This document shows, in pieces, positions 11,235-22,630 of a stretch of 64,000 nt of DNA (positions within the stretch are counted from its first letter, which is position 1; the number at the start of each line of letters is the position of its first letter). Position numbers and translations under genes: made by a program. The stretch is from Bemisia tabaci (taxonomy: Eukaryota; Arthropoda; Insecta; Hemiptera; Aleyrodidae), in contig NC_092797.1 of assembly GCF_918797505.1 (NCBI RefSeq), forward strand, positions 1,302,001 to 1,366,000, given 5' to 3'. A model generated the notes under the pieces. It did no database searches. It saw nothing but the letters and a program-made list of their open reading frames with translations, and was not told the origin of the DNA.

Positions 11235-14200
11235 TTACACCAGGACGAGTATTCGAGCTCCATGCGTTGGTTTAGAGGAGAAAATGAGGGAGTCCAGATT
11301 CTCATCGCAGTTCATCGTGTTGAGAAAATATGTTTTCTTTATTTTCTCTATGAACTCCACAACTTTATCGACTGTGACTAAAGCTACTACACAGCCACCC
11401 CATCTAGAAACAAAAAATACAAACAAATGAATTGCACGAGCTTTGCATTAAAGAGCCTCCAAAAAATTCGCCCCTTTTTAGGCAGTCGATTCAACTATCG
11501 AACTAAGGTTTAAATACAAGTTTATGATGACATAAAACTCAGGAAAAAATTTCCTGTACACTATATATATACTGTATAGAGTATAGGAACCGGTTTCGAG
11601 TTACAGGGGGGCAAAGGGGCCAAAATCTCGCATAATTCTTTGTCGTTTTCTTGCTGAATTGATGTCCCTACGGGCTTCTTATTGTTGTTTACACAAGTCA
11701 AATGTATCGGTTTCTACGTGTTTTTACACTTAAATTGATTTTCAATGTTGACGAGTCAATATATCGATAGATTCTAGCGATTTCTTGCCATTTTTTACGG
11801 AAAATTGATGATTTTTCAAGATTGAAATTGGTTGTTTTCGATTTGTGAATGAATAAAGGCACCTAACATGACTGTAGCACAACACCGATTTCTCTGTCTT
11901 TTCAACACGTAGAATTGATTTTCAACGTTGACGAGTCAATATATCGATCTGTTCTTGCGATTTTTTTCGGAAAATCAATGGTTTTTTTTGGGTTTGAATA
12001 GGCTGATATAGAGATGAGAGGGAAAGCAATCGTTTAGATTTAGTTGCAAAATCTTTGTCTCCTTAAAAGAATTAAAAGCATGCTTGAGCTCCTTCACCAT
12101 GCCACAGTATTATTCAAGGTTTTTTTTTTTTTTTTTTTTTTTTTTAAAGGATTTGTTAGTTTTTTTGTTTTTTATGATTTCAATTTTTTAAAGTTTTTTC
12201 ATGAGCTTTTTAAAGATATTCTTCAAAAAATGATGTATGTTTCATTTTTGGCATTTCTGTGCTCATTTGTCCATTTTGGCAGGCTCTGCATTATTTTTTG
12301 GGATAGTAACTGATACATCACATATGCCAGAATGGGGTCTTAATATGCTCTTATTGAGCGTAACCCAAAAACCAAACGATGGTTATGGTGTGGCTACAAG
12401 AGCCCACAGTCCTTGATCCTCTCCCGCAGGTGCAGAGGTATTCGATGACGGATTCTCTTCCGGCTTTAGATTTATCGAAAAGGATGAAAACGGGGTAGTG
12501 CTTTCCATTTTGATACACAGGCAGAGGTGTGCTACAGTCATGTTAGGTACATTTATTCATTCACGAATCGAACACAACCAATTTCAATCCTGAAAAATCA
12601 TCAATTTTCCATAGAAAATCCCAAGAAATCGCTAGAACTTATCGATATATCCACTTGTCAACGATGAAGATCGATTTTAAGCGTAAAAATAGGTGGGAAC
12701 CGATACGTTTGACATGTGTAAACAACGATGACAACCCTGTAGGTACATCAATTCAGCAAGAAAATGACAAAGAATTAGGCAAGATTTTGGCTCTTTTGCC
12801 CCCCTGTACCTAGAAAACTGTTCCTATACTCATCTTGAAAGTTTTTCCTGAGTTTTATGTTATCATGAGCTTTTACTTAAACCTTAGTTTGATAGTCGAA
12901 TCGACTGCCTTAAAAGGGGCGAAAATAAGCCCTTTTTATAGGAGGCTCTTTCATAGAGAGGATCACCTCCCCCTGAAATTAGTGATTTATAAGTTCAAAT
13001 GATGCAAAGATTAGAGAGGAGCACTGCCAATATTTAAATATGCAAAGGAGTATTGATTCTATCAAAGTGAGATGCTGAATTGAGAAAATTCAAAAATCAA
13101 GTCTTTCCCACTTTATCTTCATAAATTTTATACTTCACGATCATTATTAAATTTCGTTTCTTCCTGGATAAATTGCAAGACTCTGTCAGCCAAAGGTGGC
13201 TAGCGAAATGAATTGGGAGTAAAGCACAAGGTAATCGACTTCTGCATGTCCAGGGGCCAGGAGTCCTTTTAGCTTGCTGTGAAGGCTCACATTGCAAGTC
13301 TGGAACAGATGGTTTCCTCATGATGATTCATTGGTCTTAATGCTGACTTAGTTGCTCACAGAATCCAGAGTTGTCAAAATACAAGATGGACAAATACAGG
13401 ACAGTGCAAGTTCAAGTGCTGAGTGAGGAACAATGTAGAGGAAAATTTCACATTTAGTCGAACAAGTTGGAACTTACCCGGCACCAGTTAGGCGAGCCCC
13501 CAGAGCACCATTCTTCCAACACAAATCCACTAATTTATCCAGCTGAGGATGGCTGCATTCATACAGGTCCCTTAAACTTTCATGACTTTCGTTCATCAGT
13601 TTGCCAGCATCCTCTAGTTTGTTTGTACTGATGAATTGCTTAACTCGAAGCGCTTCTGCAACAGAACCAAAATATACTTTCATAAAAATATTTCATGACT
13701 AGCACAGGGCAATTGCAAGGGTAAACTAAATCAGCGAGAATGAAAACTTACCAATTCGGCGAAATAAAAATGTTCAAAAGACGCAAAAAATTGCGCTGTG
13801 GGTGAAGAAGTTGGTCCAAGAGAAAGCTTTTAGGTGCCAAAAAACAAGCACTTTCGGACACTTTAAAGGCCCAAATTTGCGTAGATGCGCCATCTTCAAT
13901 GACTTTTATGAAAGTAGCTTATCTTAAATGACATTTGGGAATTTTTAAGATTCCACATTGGTGAGCTCATTCATTCTCACAGATTCAACTGTTACTCACC
14001 CGAACCTCACCCACACCCCCGATGTATAAAAGGAATCCTTTGATGATCAATAAGTACATGGAAATAAGAATTTTTTTGGAATCAACCTTCGGAATTTCTC
14101 AAGTTTAACAACTACAGGCATGGTTTGAAAAAAGGATATAATGTGTTAAAAGAAAAAAAAATTGAAAACATGATATAAAAGAAATATGTAAGTAAAACAT

Positions 14201-17200
14201 TATTAGAATGAAAAAATGAAAACAAGAGAATCCCTTAAAAATAAAATAAATAAAAGAAACACACGAAATTTTGATGCTCCATTGAAAGCGTGCTTTTTTT
14301 GCCCTTCGCAATTGCATTATGTCTACATAGGTTTTAAGTCTCAAAATTATGTCATACATAAAAAAAGAGAAAAAAAAGAAAGGACTTCTCTGAGTTTGAT
14401 GAGCATGAATATTGAGCAATATCCAAATGAATGAAGTAAAATAAATGAAAAATGAATCTCAGGAGAACGTACCACTAAAGACGTGCATAGCCCTTTGCTT
14501 CAATTTGAATTCCTGTACCCCAAGTGTATTCTCAGTCAAGGAAACGGAATTTAATTCCTGTTCATCAACTTCCAACAGTTTGCACACCTAAAAAATTAAA
14601 AATTTCCACTTTAGGAGAAATGATACACTTTCAAACACTGTCTAAATAATATAAACTATTAATATCCAACACTTTCAATATAGCATCCATACAGTTTATT
14701 TGTCCACTAAAGTTCATACCACTTGGAGAGTTATACACCACTAAAGTTTATTTTTATTTTATTTAACCGAGCTGAATATCAAAGACGATTGATCAAGAGA
14801 AAGAAAATTAGGGGAAAAAATAATAAATAATTTGAAAATTCAGTAAAATATCATTGGATTGTAAATGAATCTCTCGGTTTGAAAACGACCTCCGTTTTGG
14901 AACGACGGTTTGATAAAAACTGCATGACAGCTACAGAAGGAGTGTTTTGGGGGGGGGGGGGGGGGAGTAAAAAAGGAGTAAAAAACCCAAGTTGGGTCGT
15001 TTTTGAAGTGGGAGATTCAAATGATCTCAAATAGAAACTTATTTTGAAGCCAAAACTGTCATTATTAAATTAATTCCCGGATTTTCATTTAAGTTGCGGA
15101 CTTTTTTTCCTTTGCCATTAATAGAAAAATACAGCTCTAGCAATTATTTGAAAATAAACTCCCTGAACAGTAGACATTTTGGCACTCATTGTGTACATTA
15201 ACGATTAAAAATTTAAAGGCAGTTGGATAAAATATCATTCCCAAAAAATACATATAGAAAAAAACCAACTTAAATACACATACCTCTGATTTCAGATATG
15301 GTGAATCGTGTAGGTTTTCAGAGACTAGTTTGATCATATTTGGCAAATCAATTCCTAATAAATCTTGGACAGCAGCCAACCTTTTGATACCTTTCCATTC
15401 CAACCCCGACTGCTTTGCAAGAACCTGAAGAAAGAAATTAATGGTATCAAATTAATTACACACTTGAAAATCAATGTTCATAATTTCTGATATTAATACA
15501 GACTATATAAGAGAGAAAAATGCCAACGAAAAACTGACGTATGAGAGTCATGGATGCCATATAATGAATATAGAGAGCGAATAAGTGTATTTTTGAAAAA
15601 CAAAATTAGGTACGTTCTTCACAACCATCTTCAAATAGAGGTCTGATCAAGTTAGGAATATTCTTCAGCGGTTATTGAAAACAACTCCTCAAAAGTGAGA
15701 ATGAATTTTGCTTTGGTGACCAAGGTCAACAGAGCCTCTACATTGAGAAGAAAAAAATAAAAAATGAAACCGGAAACAAGAAATTGGCATTTTATGCATA
15801 GTAATAAGGAGAAATAACCTGGAAACGACTGAAATAATTAAGGCAAAAAATAATAATAATAATTCCACCTCGAGCTGTGACAAATGTTTCCCATTTCAGG
15901 ATATTTTGAGAAAATTGCTGAGCAGCATTGAATTTCGCAATTTTCGACCAAATATTTCAAATCACTGTCAAACTTTTTGACGCAAACAGAGCCTCTTCTA
16001 AGCTTGTTGATAATGTGAACAACTCGATTTATGCAATAATGTTAATTAAGTTGTAGGTTATGGAATAATCTTCTCTTCACTTTAAAGAGAGGTTTTTTGT
16101 TCGTGCTTATGACCTTTTCATGTTGACATTTTCAATTGAGACTTGGCATTATTTTTATAAATCAATTCTGCTGTTTGACCATTCACTAATTCGATCAGAG
16201 AAAGAAATTTGAGTGGCATATTGTTTTGGAGCATGAATACTAGAAATAAAGCGATAACCGCCTATTTACAAACCTGAGCGGCTAGTCTGCACTCAACAAC
16301 CCTGGTATTGAAATCAGAAGAAGCTGCTTTATTTTTAGTCACTAAGCTTTGAATTATCACAAAATTGGCCATTGCAGACAGCTGGACGTCCTGCACTTTC
16401 AGAGTGGGCTCAAACTCAATGAATTTAGCACTGCCTAAAAACACACATAGAAACATATAACATCCTCATATTAAAGCTTGACTTGCAGCAAAATTTCGTC
16501 TCAATGGGACCTGCTTGACTTTAATCCTCAAGAAAAAAATATATCTTCATCAGGCCAATGATTGAAATTGATAGACCAAGCTGTATAAAAAGAAGACACA
16601 GGCAAAATGGAGCGATCTATTGGTTGAAACGAGAGGTTATTACGGACTAAAGGGGAAAATGATGGACTATCTATAGGGTCACTTGTGGGTTGCCGTTAGT
16701 TAGTCCATCACAAAAATTAGTTTCTGATAAAAGGTTTTATCGGGGTGTTGTATTTTTCTTGATGAATTTATAAATATCATTTATTAAGGTGGGGAGGACA
16801 TTATGGCAAAATTGAAGGCTTAAAATTAGATGAGCCATTGGGTCCATTCTGATTGGTCAATTAGACCTACTTTGACTCTGATTCTTTTATGAATGGGGAA
16901 TTTAAAGATATTAAATCTAATTAAAATTGCAAATGCTAGTTTCTTTCTTATGAGATAATTATGAAAATTTCCAATTTGCTCACCATGCTCAACTTTAAAT
17001 TTTAATAAAGTAGTGCGCCTATTGGTACACCCTCTTGTTTGGTAACTGTCTCATTATCATGATTAAAAGAATATTAGATGCTAAAATTTTCCGATGAACA
17101 TTTAGGAATTGAATTGATTTACAAGCAACAATAAGTCACTGGGTTGAAACATGCTCAGTGGGCTCTTTACTCCAACAAAACCTTTTCCTGTCTTGCATTT

Positions 17201-20200
17201 TTTTGGTTGAAACTACAATTTTCCTTACATTAGATTTTTGAGTGAGTTTGATAATTAAGACCTACCTGCAGAGGCTAGAAAAGCAATTGCTTGGTCCATG
17301 CCGCCTCCTTGTGTTCCGATGTGATGTTCAGCTCTTGCACATAATGCAGCAAGTTCCAATTTTGAAATTTTAAGCTGAAATGAAGAAAATTCAGAGTAAA
17401 AAAATTATAAAATGGAGAGGCTGTGCAATCTTGTAACCTTACACTGAACTTTTAAAGTCACCAGAAATGAATCACTTCATACTAGAATGGCGCGCGTCTA
17501 AAATTTGGCGAAATTGATTAAGGCACGAATTCGAATTCATTACTGGAAAGTGTATCTTGAATAAGAAAAGAGCTCATTTTCATAGCCTTTAAGTAATTCA
17601 AAAATGGTCTTGAAAATTTTTTTGAGCTCTAAAAAGGTACTTGTCCACAGCATATGTGTGTTGTTATACAAGGGTTTGAAGAGAGCACATGTACTGTAAA
17701 AATGTCTTTTTGAACCTTTAAAAAAATTTTCAAGGTCGTTTTCAACATATTTAGAGGCTGTGGATAAGTGCTCTCTTCGAAGCACATTTTGAAAACATAA
17801 AAGTGTTCTTTTGAGGAGGAACACTTGTTAAGCTGGGATTTATACAAGTTTAAAAATGTTTGGAGTTTAAGAATGAAAAGATGATAGAGTATAATTGAAT
17901 AACTTACTTTGTTGGCGTAAGCAGTTGCAAGAGCTGCAGCACAAACCAAAGCACTTGAGCTGGACAAACCAGCCCCTGGGGGAATGTCACCGAAAACGAC
18001 CACACACATTCCTGAGGGTTTTTCCATTGATTCCAGGATTCCTTTCACACCACACAGAAAGTAATTTTCCCAGCTAGGGCCAACTTTTTCATCTCTTAAA
18101 ATTCTAAAAACATATTTAAAAGGCTATTCTGATTACACAGTTAATTGACACAGACAACTAATAAGGTAAATCCCTTGCAATGGGCCTGTTGCAAACTTTC
18201 GCTAGAGCAAAAATAAGAGTTTTCTCTGTCAGTAAATGTCTCAAAAATCACGATGAGCGCATTGGCAAAGTTTGAATGCACTCCTAACTTCACAATCTGC
18301 GTAAGGAATTCGCTGTTTTTGAGCTTCCCGCTTCAAAAACAATGCTATGGCACAGGTGAACATTTCGTTAGAGGTGTCGTTCTATACAACCCCTGTGCAC
18401 TTGGATACTAAACAATATTCAACAGGACTGACACCAGTCTGCAAAAAAAAAAAACGTGCCTGGACGAGATTCTAATCATTTGTTAACAATCCAGCATGTT
18501 TACATTCATAATTTATTCGTTGATGAAGATCCGCTTTGCTTGACCGTGTGCTCCTAATTGCGATTGGCGTGCCGAAGCGTTGGCTATGTTGGGTATTGCC
18601 ATTGCGAAAGGGTTGAATGGAACGACTCCTCTGACGAAATGTTCACCTGTACCCTAGTATCGTTTTTGAAGCGGGAAGCTCAAAAAAACGCGAATTCCTT
18701 ACGCAGATTGTGAAGTTAGGAGTGCATTTTTGCCAATGCGCTCATCGTCATTTTTGAGACATTTACTGATAGAAAAAACTCTCATTTTTGCTTTGGCAAA
18801 AGTTTGCAACAGGCCCATTGTGAAAATGATGGTCCAGATTTGAAGCAAATTTTGCCAAGATTTCATGACAACTTACAATTTTTAGAGTAATTATTGCATC
18901 AACTTGATAGAATCAACACATCTATTTCAACAAATGTATAACAATTTTCGATGAAAAAGAATTCTCCTGCGGAAGAAAGTGCAGATCCTGAGTAATCTAA
19001 CTCAGAGGGAGCATTAGAATGGCTCCTTACAAAAAAGCATCTCTTGATTGCGGTATTTAAAAAACGCAGATTATGTTTTACTTTCTTTACAGAAAGCTTA
19101 TTAAAAAGTTTCCTGGTAATTTTCTTGGAATGAATGAAAGAAAAAATACATGAACAATTTTAGTAGAAACCATTTGCTGGTTTCCCTTTAAAAAAATTCT
19201 CATAAGCGGAAACTTACAACATCACAATTTGAGGTACTTAAGCATTTTTTGATCAAAGCCATCAATTAGCTTAGAACCTTTCATTCATTCCATACCATGA
19301 GTCCTCTTAGTCAGTCTTTAAGGACCTTTCGCATTGAGATTCACCCGTTTTCTACTTTGATATTCTAACTTCATATAATTTTTTGAGATTTTAAGGGCAG
19401 GGTCCAAAAATGACATTACACCACACAACAAATTTTGACTTTTGGTTTGTCCTTCGAACCAAACCAATTTTTTTTTATTCCTAGATTATATAAAATTTGA
19501 ATTTTTCAAAATGGCGGCGCCCTGAGCACCGGACAAATTTCCTGAAATTTTAATGGGCGTTTTTAGATTTCTGTATCACCTCGGAATAAAAAAATATTGG
19601 GTTCGGTTCGAAGGACAGAACCCATGTTGGGCGGTGTTGTCAATACCTCTGATATTACTCTGAGCTGGATCAAATCTTTATGATTCAAGGTTTGTCGTGC
19701 ATATCTCTAGTGCTTATGAGAAAACCTTTTCTACGTACCTAGATCTGCAAATTCAGATGAACTCCTAAAATTCTGTTTGCAGTAACTGAACACGTTTTCA
19801 TTTGATTATGCTCTTTGTTATTACAGAAGGTTTGCAGTGTTCTGATTTGCTTTTTTTTTTTTTTTTTTTTTTTTTTTTGTTACCTTTTTTTCTCTCTTCT
19901 AGCAACCAAAGGAAAATTTATCAAAGGATCAATTGGAAAATTGATTTCCATTAAATACTTAATTTTTTTTTTTTTTGTAGTTTTAACTGCAGAGATTTTA
20001 TTTAAAAAATCTCATGGAATCTATTCCCTCTCAAATTGCATTTAGGTCTTGAACAACTGAGTTTTGAGGAAATCTACAAGGCACAGAAATGAGCAACAAA
20101 TTAAGCCCCAAAGAAATGATTCCTGTGCCTTAACTTTCACTGATAGTGATAACTACTTACTCAAAATTGAGTAAACTGCACTGAAATTTTTTGAACTTGC

Positions 20201-20471
20201 TGCCTTCAAAATTTGCAAGCTTCAGAAGGTCACTATCCTCTGTTACTTTGACAGCTGCAAAGATATTTTGTTGAATAGCCATGGGACAGACTCCATAACC
20301 ACAGTAATCAATGTGTTCTCCGATGAGATTTACTCTGCCTGGTACTCGTACGAAAAAATCCGGCTCAGTTCGGTACTCGGCAACAAATTCGTCCAAGATG
20401 TTGTAGAGGGTATTGGGTAACTTCACCAGCTCCCGATCCTTTGGCATTTTAAGAATGGGAAATTCTTCCAT
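11235..20471 (-). CDS. GALK2: N-acetylgalactosamine kinase (GALK2-like), 8 coding exons, 459 aa
   Basis: Exons, 5' to 3': 20471-20161, 18103-17908, 17374-17266, 16434-16274, 15424-15284, 14587-14473, 13655-13478, 11403-11235. All introns are GT-AG, phases agree and the sum is 1380 nt including TAA, close to the 458 aa I recall for human GALK2. Known role: cytosolic GHMP-family kinase that phosphorylates GalNAc at C1 with ATP. Visible signatures: [16 protein letters not shown] (about residues 44-59), the ATP loop [11 protein letters not shown] (145-155), GGGMDQ with the presumed catalytic Asp196, and LTGAGWGGC (400-408). CGYGVCPMA and MHVFS-type context favour GALK2 over GALK1. The start at 20471 (AACGATGG) lies 16 nt into its exon, after a TTGCAG acceptor at 20487, so a 5'UTR exon probably exists upstream. 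Large MITEs occupy introns 1 and 7. Confidence 0.93.
11450..12951. mobile_element. 1.5 kb foldback-type element in GALK2 intron 7
   Basis: Two arms of about 430 bp, roughly 11450-11890 and 12525-12951, are inverted copies: AAAGAGCCTCC and GGAGGCTCTTT at the tips, then GGCAGTCGATTC and GAATCGACTGCC. The arms also share cacctaacatgactgtagc and its inverse. A partial third copy of arm text sits at about 11885-12000. The centre has a T run of about 25 (12121-12145). The left tip is only 46 bp from GALK2 exon 8, on the acceptor side. No transposase frame and no clear target duplication. Confidence 0.75.
14868..15012. mobile_element. MITE family M, copy 2, with a G run
   Basis: Left end AATCTCTCGGTTTGAAAACGA, right end GGGTCGTTTTTGAAGTGGGA then GATT, matching the ends at 4172-4335. 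The interior has an 18-base G homopolymer. It lies in GALK2 intron 5 (between exons 5 and 6). Moderate support because the two copies share little beyond the ends. Confidence 0.45.
16549..16710. mobile_element. MITE family 1, copy 3, truncated
   Basis: Has the left end ATGATTGAAATTGATAGACC and the family interior through 'cttgtgggttgccgttagtt' but lacks the right inverted end, so it is a truncated copy. It lies in GALK2 intron 3. Confidence 0.6.
18178..18820. mobile_element. 643 bp long-inverted-repeat MITE in GALK2 intron 1
   Basis: Tips CAATGGGCCTGTTGCAAAC and GTTTGCAACAGGCCCATTG are perfect inverses. Arms of about 190 bp follow, with GCGCATTGGCAAAG/TTTGCCAATGCGC and CTTCCCGCTTCAAAAAC/GTTTTTGAAGCGGGAAG. 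The centre contains an A run and unrelated sequence. No target duplication found. Confidence 0.75.
19411..19648. mobile_element. MITE with about 55 bp inverted ends in GALK2 intron 1
   Basis: Left end TGACATTACACCACACAAC with GGTTTGTCCTTCGAACC; right end GGTTCGAAGGACAGAACC with GGGCGGTGTTGTCAAT. The arms pair with scattered mismatches. The centre contains 'aaaatggcggcgccctgagcaccgg'. A T run of about 26 follows near 19853. Confidence 0.5.
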
Positions 20472-21746
20472 CGTTCTTTTTTTGATCTGCAAGTGAAAAA
20501 TAATGGAAGGCTCAAACATGGTGCTTTGGTCGGTTGACTCGATGGGCTTTTAAAACCAGGGATATAAGACAGGTAATTTCTATAAAAAGCGAGGCATAAA
20601 ATAAAATTTTGACAAACTTATAGAGTTTGACGCCCAAACTGCCATGCTAAGGAAAAACACTGTAAAAGCCTTCAAATGTTATCAAATTTCCCCTGATAAA
20701 ATATTACTTTCTGAAGGGAGTTATTTATTTCTTGAGATTTTCAGATATTTTAGATTAAATTGCAAAAGAAAAATATTCAGAACTTTTCCAATATATTTGT
20801 TTTTTGTCAAAGGAAGTGTGGCAACGTCCAACTCTCACAGCGTTTTCCCTTAGCACAGCGGATTTGAATGGCAATTATCATAGGATTCCCATCTTTTTGA
20901 ACTATTCTGTTTTGGGCAGAAGAGGATAGTGAGAACCTGGTACCAATCGAGTTCTGAAAAAAATAATTATGGTTATATCTGATATAGAATTAAAGAAGTA
21001 TTGGGGTGCTACAAGACAGGAGCAGAAAGTGTTTGATGTGGCAATCCACAGCTGCAATTAATAGGTACTTAAAATTTCCAGAAGAGATGTCTTCCTTGAA
21101 GACAAATTAGCGATTTTGCCAAGAGGCAGATACCTAATTGCTAGATACAGTTGCCCTTGTAGAATTTCCTTCACCTTCGTTATTTAAAAAATCAGACAGC
21201 AGATTTTGCACGGCAAGTTCAATAGGTACCCAGCCTCTGAAAAATAATCACAATTCTACCATTGTTTCTTTCCAAACAGTCTTTGAAAAGTCAAATTTAC
21301 ATAGACAAGATTAGTTGGACCACGTTTAACAGATAAGGAACCATGCTACATCACCGATTGACAAATTTAACTGGGCACTTGATTTTGTCAGGGAGAATGT
21401 TCATGCAGATTATTTTGGAAATTAAAGGTAATTGCTACGTAATATGCAGAAAATTTGCACGAAAATCTGCACAACTGTTTTCATGTATGTATTGCCCAAC
21501 TAAATTTGGCAATAGCTCATGTGGCATTGTTCCTTTCTTAATGCGATACAGTTATGAGTTATATGCGTCAACCAAGAATATAAAAGCTGTAGGTTACATT
21601 TCACGTCCACGCCTTAAAAGCTTCCACTTTTCGCAAGCTTTAGATACAACAGTTGTGACAAGCATGAAAGTTGTAAGTGACCTGGGATTCTGAACTGTCA
21701 GAATTGAGACTGAGTGGAAATGATAGCATACAGCAATGTTACCAAC

Positions 21747-22000
21747 AATTCATCACCTTCCGCCCAGTGTCAGAAGCGCCATGCGACGTCTAAAAGTTTC
21801 CGCCACCATTTTCTTTTTTTGCAGAGAAATTGTTCAAGGCTGTCCGAAAATTTCGTGGAATTTTCTTTGTGCTGCCAATAAAATTCAGTGAAATTTTCAA
21901 ACAGACTCAACCAACAATTTCTCAGTGAAAAATAAATTGGCGGTGGAAATTTTGAAACTTCACATGGCGCTTGTGATACTATGGTCGGAAGGTGACGAAC
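21747..22000. mobile_element. MITE between GALK2 and FBXL4
   Basis: About 254 bp: left ATTCATCACCTTCCG with AGAAGCGCCATG, right CATGGCGCTTGTGA with CGGAAGGTGACGAAC. Inner arms GGCGGTGGAAATTTTG and AAGTTTCCGCCACC pair. Non-coding; the 88-codon minus frame across it is a by-product. Confidence 0.55.
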
Positions 22001-22564
22001 TCTGTATACAATAACAACCAGAAGGCTTATGATCACATCCGCTCTGGATGATCCAGCATTATAGACTGCTGAACTCCCTGAAGGGTGGATAAATTATGAA
22101 GGTTCAGCATTTGGATGAATATTTCGACAAATATTCACACTTTACTGATGTGACTTTGTCAAATTTCCAAATGCTTCTTATCAGCAGGAAGATTATTGAA
22201 AGTTTAAAGCAGCCCGATAAGCCATCAAATTGCGATACATTTCATGGTTAAGATAGGGCTATTTTGTGTCGTGGTGGGCTGACATAGTTTCAATAATTCG
22301 GACCGCTGCAAGGAACTTCTGGCTGAAATTTAACAAAAGAAAGTGAACGACAAGATAAATGGGTAGAATACTCACCAGATCTTAATACTGGAGAAAGAGG
22401 TCTACTTCTTACTTCTAAGTACTTCAAATGGCAATGGATGATTGTGGAGGGTGTTTTTAAGGGGTAAATAAGTACCAGACGGACCTGGCCACTTGACCAG
22501 CATACGAATTTTGATTTGATAAAATGATTAATTGATGATTAAAACCATGTAACTGTTGCGGCTT

Positions 22565-22630
22565 TTGTTCTCCCAGTGATCAACTGTTGTTCTCCCAGTG
22601 ATCAACTGTTGTTCTCCCAGTGATCAACTG
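22565..22630 (+). repeat. Tandem repeat, 3 x 22 bp
   Basis: Three perfect back-to-back copies of a 22 bp unit starting TTGTTCTCCCAGTGATCAAC and ending TG, in the intergenic region upstream of both GALK2 and FBXL4. Perfect identity suggests recent expansion. Confidence 0.9.
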
